A stretch of 8,239 nt of DNA from Thiomonas sp. GTDB lineage: Bacteria > Pseudomonadota > Gammaproteobacteria > Burkholderiales > Burkholderiaceae_C. The notes under the pieces are model-generated. The model searched no databases, was not told the origin of the DNA, and saw only the letters and a program-made list of their open reading frames with translations. The stretch covers positions 1 to 8,239 of the forward strand of contig JAQTVS010000116.1 in the NCBI GenBank assembly GCA_028706735.1. The letters are read 5' to 3'. This document shows positions 6,743 through 8,239 of the stretch, piece by piece; the stretch's first letter is position 1; every line of letters starts with the position of its first letter. The position numbers and the translations under genes were made by a program.

Positions 6743-8239
6743 GTGCAAGCCCGCTGCGCCATCCTTCCTCTCGAACATCGCCGCGTCGATGCGCAGGGCT
6801 GGTCTGCCCTGGCGCAGGCGGCGCAGGCGCGCGGCGCGCGTCTGCTGACCCTGTGGGGCAAGGACGCCCACGACACGTCGCCCGGCGGCATCTCGCTGTA
6901 CGCCTGCTGGCTGGACACCCAGGGTTTGTCCCTGGTGCAGCTCGATCTGGCCCCGGGCGTGACGCACTATCCCGGCCTGCACGCCGAGTTTGCGGTGGCC
7001 GATCGACTGCAGCGCGCATTGCGCGATCTGTTGGGCGTGCAGGCGCTGGGCATGGACGCGCGCCCCTGGCTGCGCCACGCCGCCTGGCCCGCCGATGTCC
7101 ATCCGCTGCGGCGCGATGCCGAGCTGCCGTCCACGCCTTGCGGGCAGGCGCAGGCGGAGCACTACGCCTTCGTCCCGGTCGATGGCGACGGTGTGCACGA
7201 AGTGCCGGTCGGCCCGGTGCATGCCGGGGTGATCGAGCCGGGGCAGTTCCGCTTTTCCATCGTTGGCGAAAAGATTCTCCGGCTGGAAGAGCGCTTTGGT
7301 TTCACCCACAAGGGGGTGGAAAAACGCTTCGAGGGGATGACCCTGCACGACGGGGTGCGCCTGGCCGCGCGCTTGAGCGGCGACAGCGCCGTGGCCAATG
7401 CCTGGGCGTATTGCATGGCTTGCGAGACCTTGGCCGGGGTGCAGCCGCCGCCGCGCGCGCTGCACCTGCGCGCGCTGCTGCTCGAACGTGAGCGTCTGGC
7501 CAATCATCTGGGCGACATTGGCGCCATTTCCAACGACGGCGGCTTCGGCTTTGCGCTGGCGCAGTTCGGCCGCCTCAAGGAAGACGTGCTGCGGCTCAAC
7601 GTGCGGGCGTTCGGCGCGCGTTATCCCATGGATGCGGTGCAGCCCGGCGGCGCGGGGATCGATCTGGACGCCGACGCCGTGGCCATGCTGCACAACCAGG
7701 GGGTTTTGCTGGACGCGGAGGTGCGGCGGCTCAAGGATATTCTGGATCAGCATGAGGGCTTGCAAGACCGCTTCAAGACCACGGGCCGGGTCACGCCCGA
7801 CCTCGCTGTGCGGCTGGGCATGATCGGCCTGGCCGGGCGCGCCAGCGGGCAGGCGCTGGATTTGCGCACCCTGCCGCAGTTTGCGCCCTACGCCGCATTG
7901 GGCGTGGAGGTGGCGCAGGCGCAGGATGGCGACGTGGGCGCGCGCGTGGCAGTGCGTTTTGCCGAGGCGTTCACCGCGCTGCGGCTGTGCGGCGATCTTC
8001 TGGCCAGCCTGCCAGGCGGCAGCGTGCAGACCGACTGGCCGCAGTCCGTGTCTGCGGGCTTGGCGCTGGGGCTGGTGGAGGGGTGGCGCGGGCCGCAGTG
8101 CATTGCGGTGGAGACCGACGCGCAGGGGCGCATCGCCCGCTGCCATCCGCACGACCCGTCGTGGCAGAACTGGCCGGCCATCGAATGGGCGGTGATCGGC
8201 GACATCGTGCCCGACTTTCCGTTGATCAACAAATCCTTC
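6743..8239 (+). CDS. hyfG: HyfG-like NuoCD large subunit lacking NiFe ligands, 3' partial
   Basis: A NuoC-NuoD-type fusion protein (HyfG/HycE family), 499 residues visible and open at the right edge, probably only a few tens of residues short. Residues 1-130 resemble the NuoC/30-kDa domain (YPGLHAEFAVADRLQRALRD, 76-95, and LLGVQALGMDARPW). The NuoD/49-kDa domain starts at GPVHAGVIEPGQFRF (157-171), followed by GFTHKGVEKRFEG (186-198). In hydrogenases of this group the first ligand pair is C-G-x-C; here it is S212-G-D-S215. The second pair (D-P-C-x-x-C) reads D471-P-S473-W-Q-N476. All four NiFe ligands are thus gone, so H2 chemistry is not expected. The rest of the fold is well kept, arguing against a decaying gene. 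The GTG start at 6743 lies 3 bases after the hyfF stop and has GGGAG 7 bases upstream. Automatic annotation would probably call it formate hydrogenlyase or hydrogenase-4 large subunit; an Ehr-like subunit is the better name. Confidence 0.9.
   Translation, partial: MQARCAILPLEHRRVDAQGWSALAQAAQARGARLLTLWGKDAHDTSPGGISLYACWLDTQGLSLVQLDLAPGVTHYPGLHAEFAVADRLQRALRDLLGVQALGMDARPWLRHAAWPADVHPLRRDAELPSTPCGQAQAEHYAFVPVDGDGVHEVPVGPVHAGVIEPGQFRFSIVGEKILRLEERFGFTHKGVEKRFEGMTLHDGVRLAARLSGDSAVANAWAYCMACETLAGVQPPPRALHLRALLLERERLANHLGDIGAISNDGGFGFALAQFGRLKEDVLRLNVRAFGARYPMDAVQPGGAGIDLDADAVAMLHNQGVLLDAEVRRLKDILDQHEGLQDRFKTTGRVTPDLAVRLGMIGLAGRASGQALDLRTLPQFAPYAALGVEVAQAQDGDVGARVAVRFAEAFTALRLCGDLLASLPGGSVQTDWPQSVSAGLALGLVEGWRGPQCIAVETDAQGRIARCHPHDPSWQNWPAIEWAVIGDIVPDFPLINKSF

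Noticed and set aside
7412..7423. C224-x-x-C227 in HyfG as a relocated metal-binding pair
   Set aside because: These cysteines lie in the helix after the ligand site, at positions that appear to be ordinary helix residues in relatives, and no matching second pair is present near the C-terminal site.
6209..8152. 647-codon minus-strand open frame opposite hyfF and hyfG
   Set aside because: Same compositional shadow: no recognisable domain, and it runs across the boundary of two well-supported plus-strand genes.

Overview
The window is GC-rich (roughly 60-65 % by eye) chromosomal DNA from a bacterium, most probably a betaproteobacterium. The DUF2970-type small membrane protein at 653-865, the DUF167 protein and the codon use all fit a Burkholderiales-like host. 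I suspect a Thiomonas-like chemolithotroph, but that is only a guess from the gene set.

Left part (1-1473), four small unrelated genes. The window opens inside a spermidine-synthase-like SAM-fold protein (1-617, 5' end outside). A DUF2970 membrane protein follows on the same strand (653-865). Facing them on the minus strand are a DUF167/YggU protein (903-1223) and a 63-residue ribbon-helix-helix DNA-binding protein (1282-1473). The 37-bp gap between the convergent genes holds a GC-rich stem-loop.

Junction (1474-1540). A short AT-rich divergent promoter region separates the ribbon-helix-helix gene from the large operon. It carries a perfect 7-bp inverted repeat and other small repeats that could be the regulator's operator.

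Right part (1541-8239, continuing beyond the window). Five tightly packed plus-strand genes form a hyf/hyc-type operon in the order hyfB-hyfC-hyfE-hyfF-hyfG. They encode the membrane arm (two antiporter-like subunits B and F, the NuoH-like C and the NuoK-like E) and the NuoCD-like large subunit G of a complex related to group 4 [NiFe] hydrogenases and respiratory complex I. Gene ends overlap or lie within 10 bp of each other, so they are probably one transcription unit.

The main point is that HyfG is not a hydrogenase large subunit in the usual sense. All four cysteines that hold the NiFe centre are replaced: the first pair reads SGDS, and the second-pair site reads DPS followed by Asn. The membrane subunits still carry the Glu and Lys residues of proton-pumping antiporter-like proteins. 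hyfA is absent upstream and hyfD is absent between hyfC and hyfE. This is best described as an energy-converting-hydrogenase-related (Ehr-like) complex: probably a redox- or conformation-coupled ion pump whose electron donor or substrate cannot be told from this window. The NuoB-like small subunit (HyfI) would be expected just downstream.
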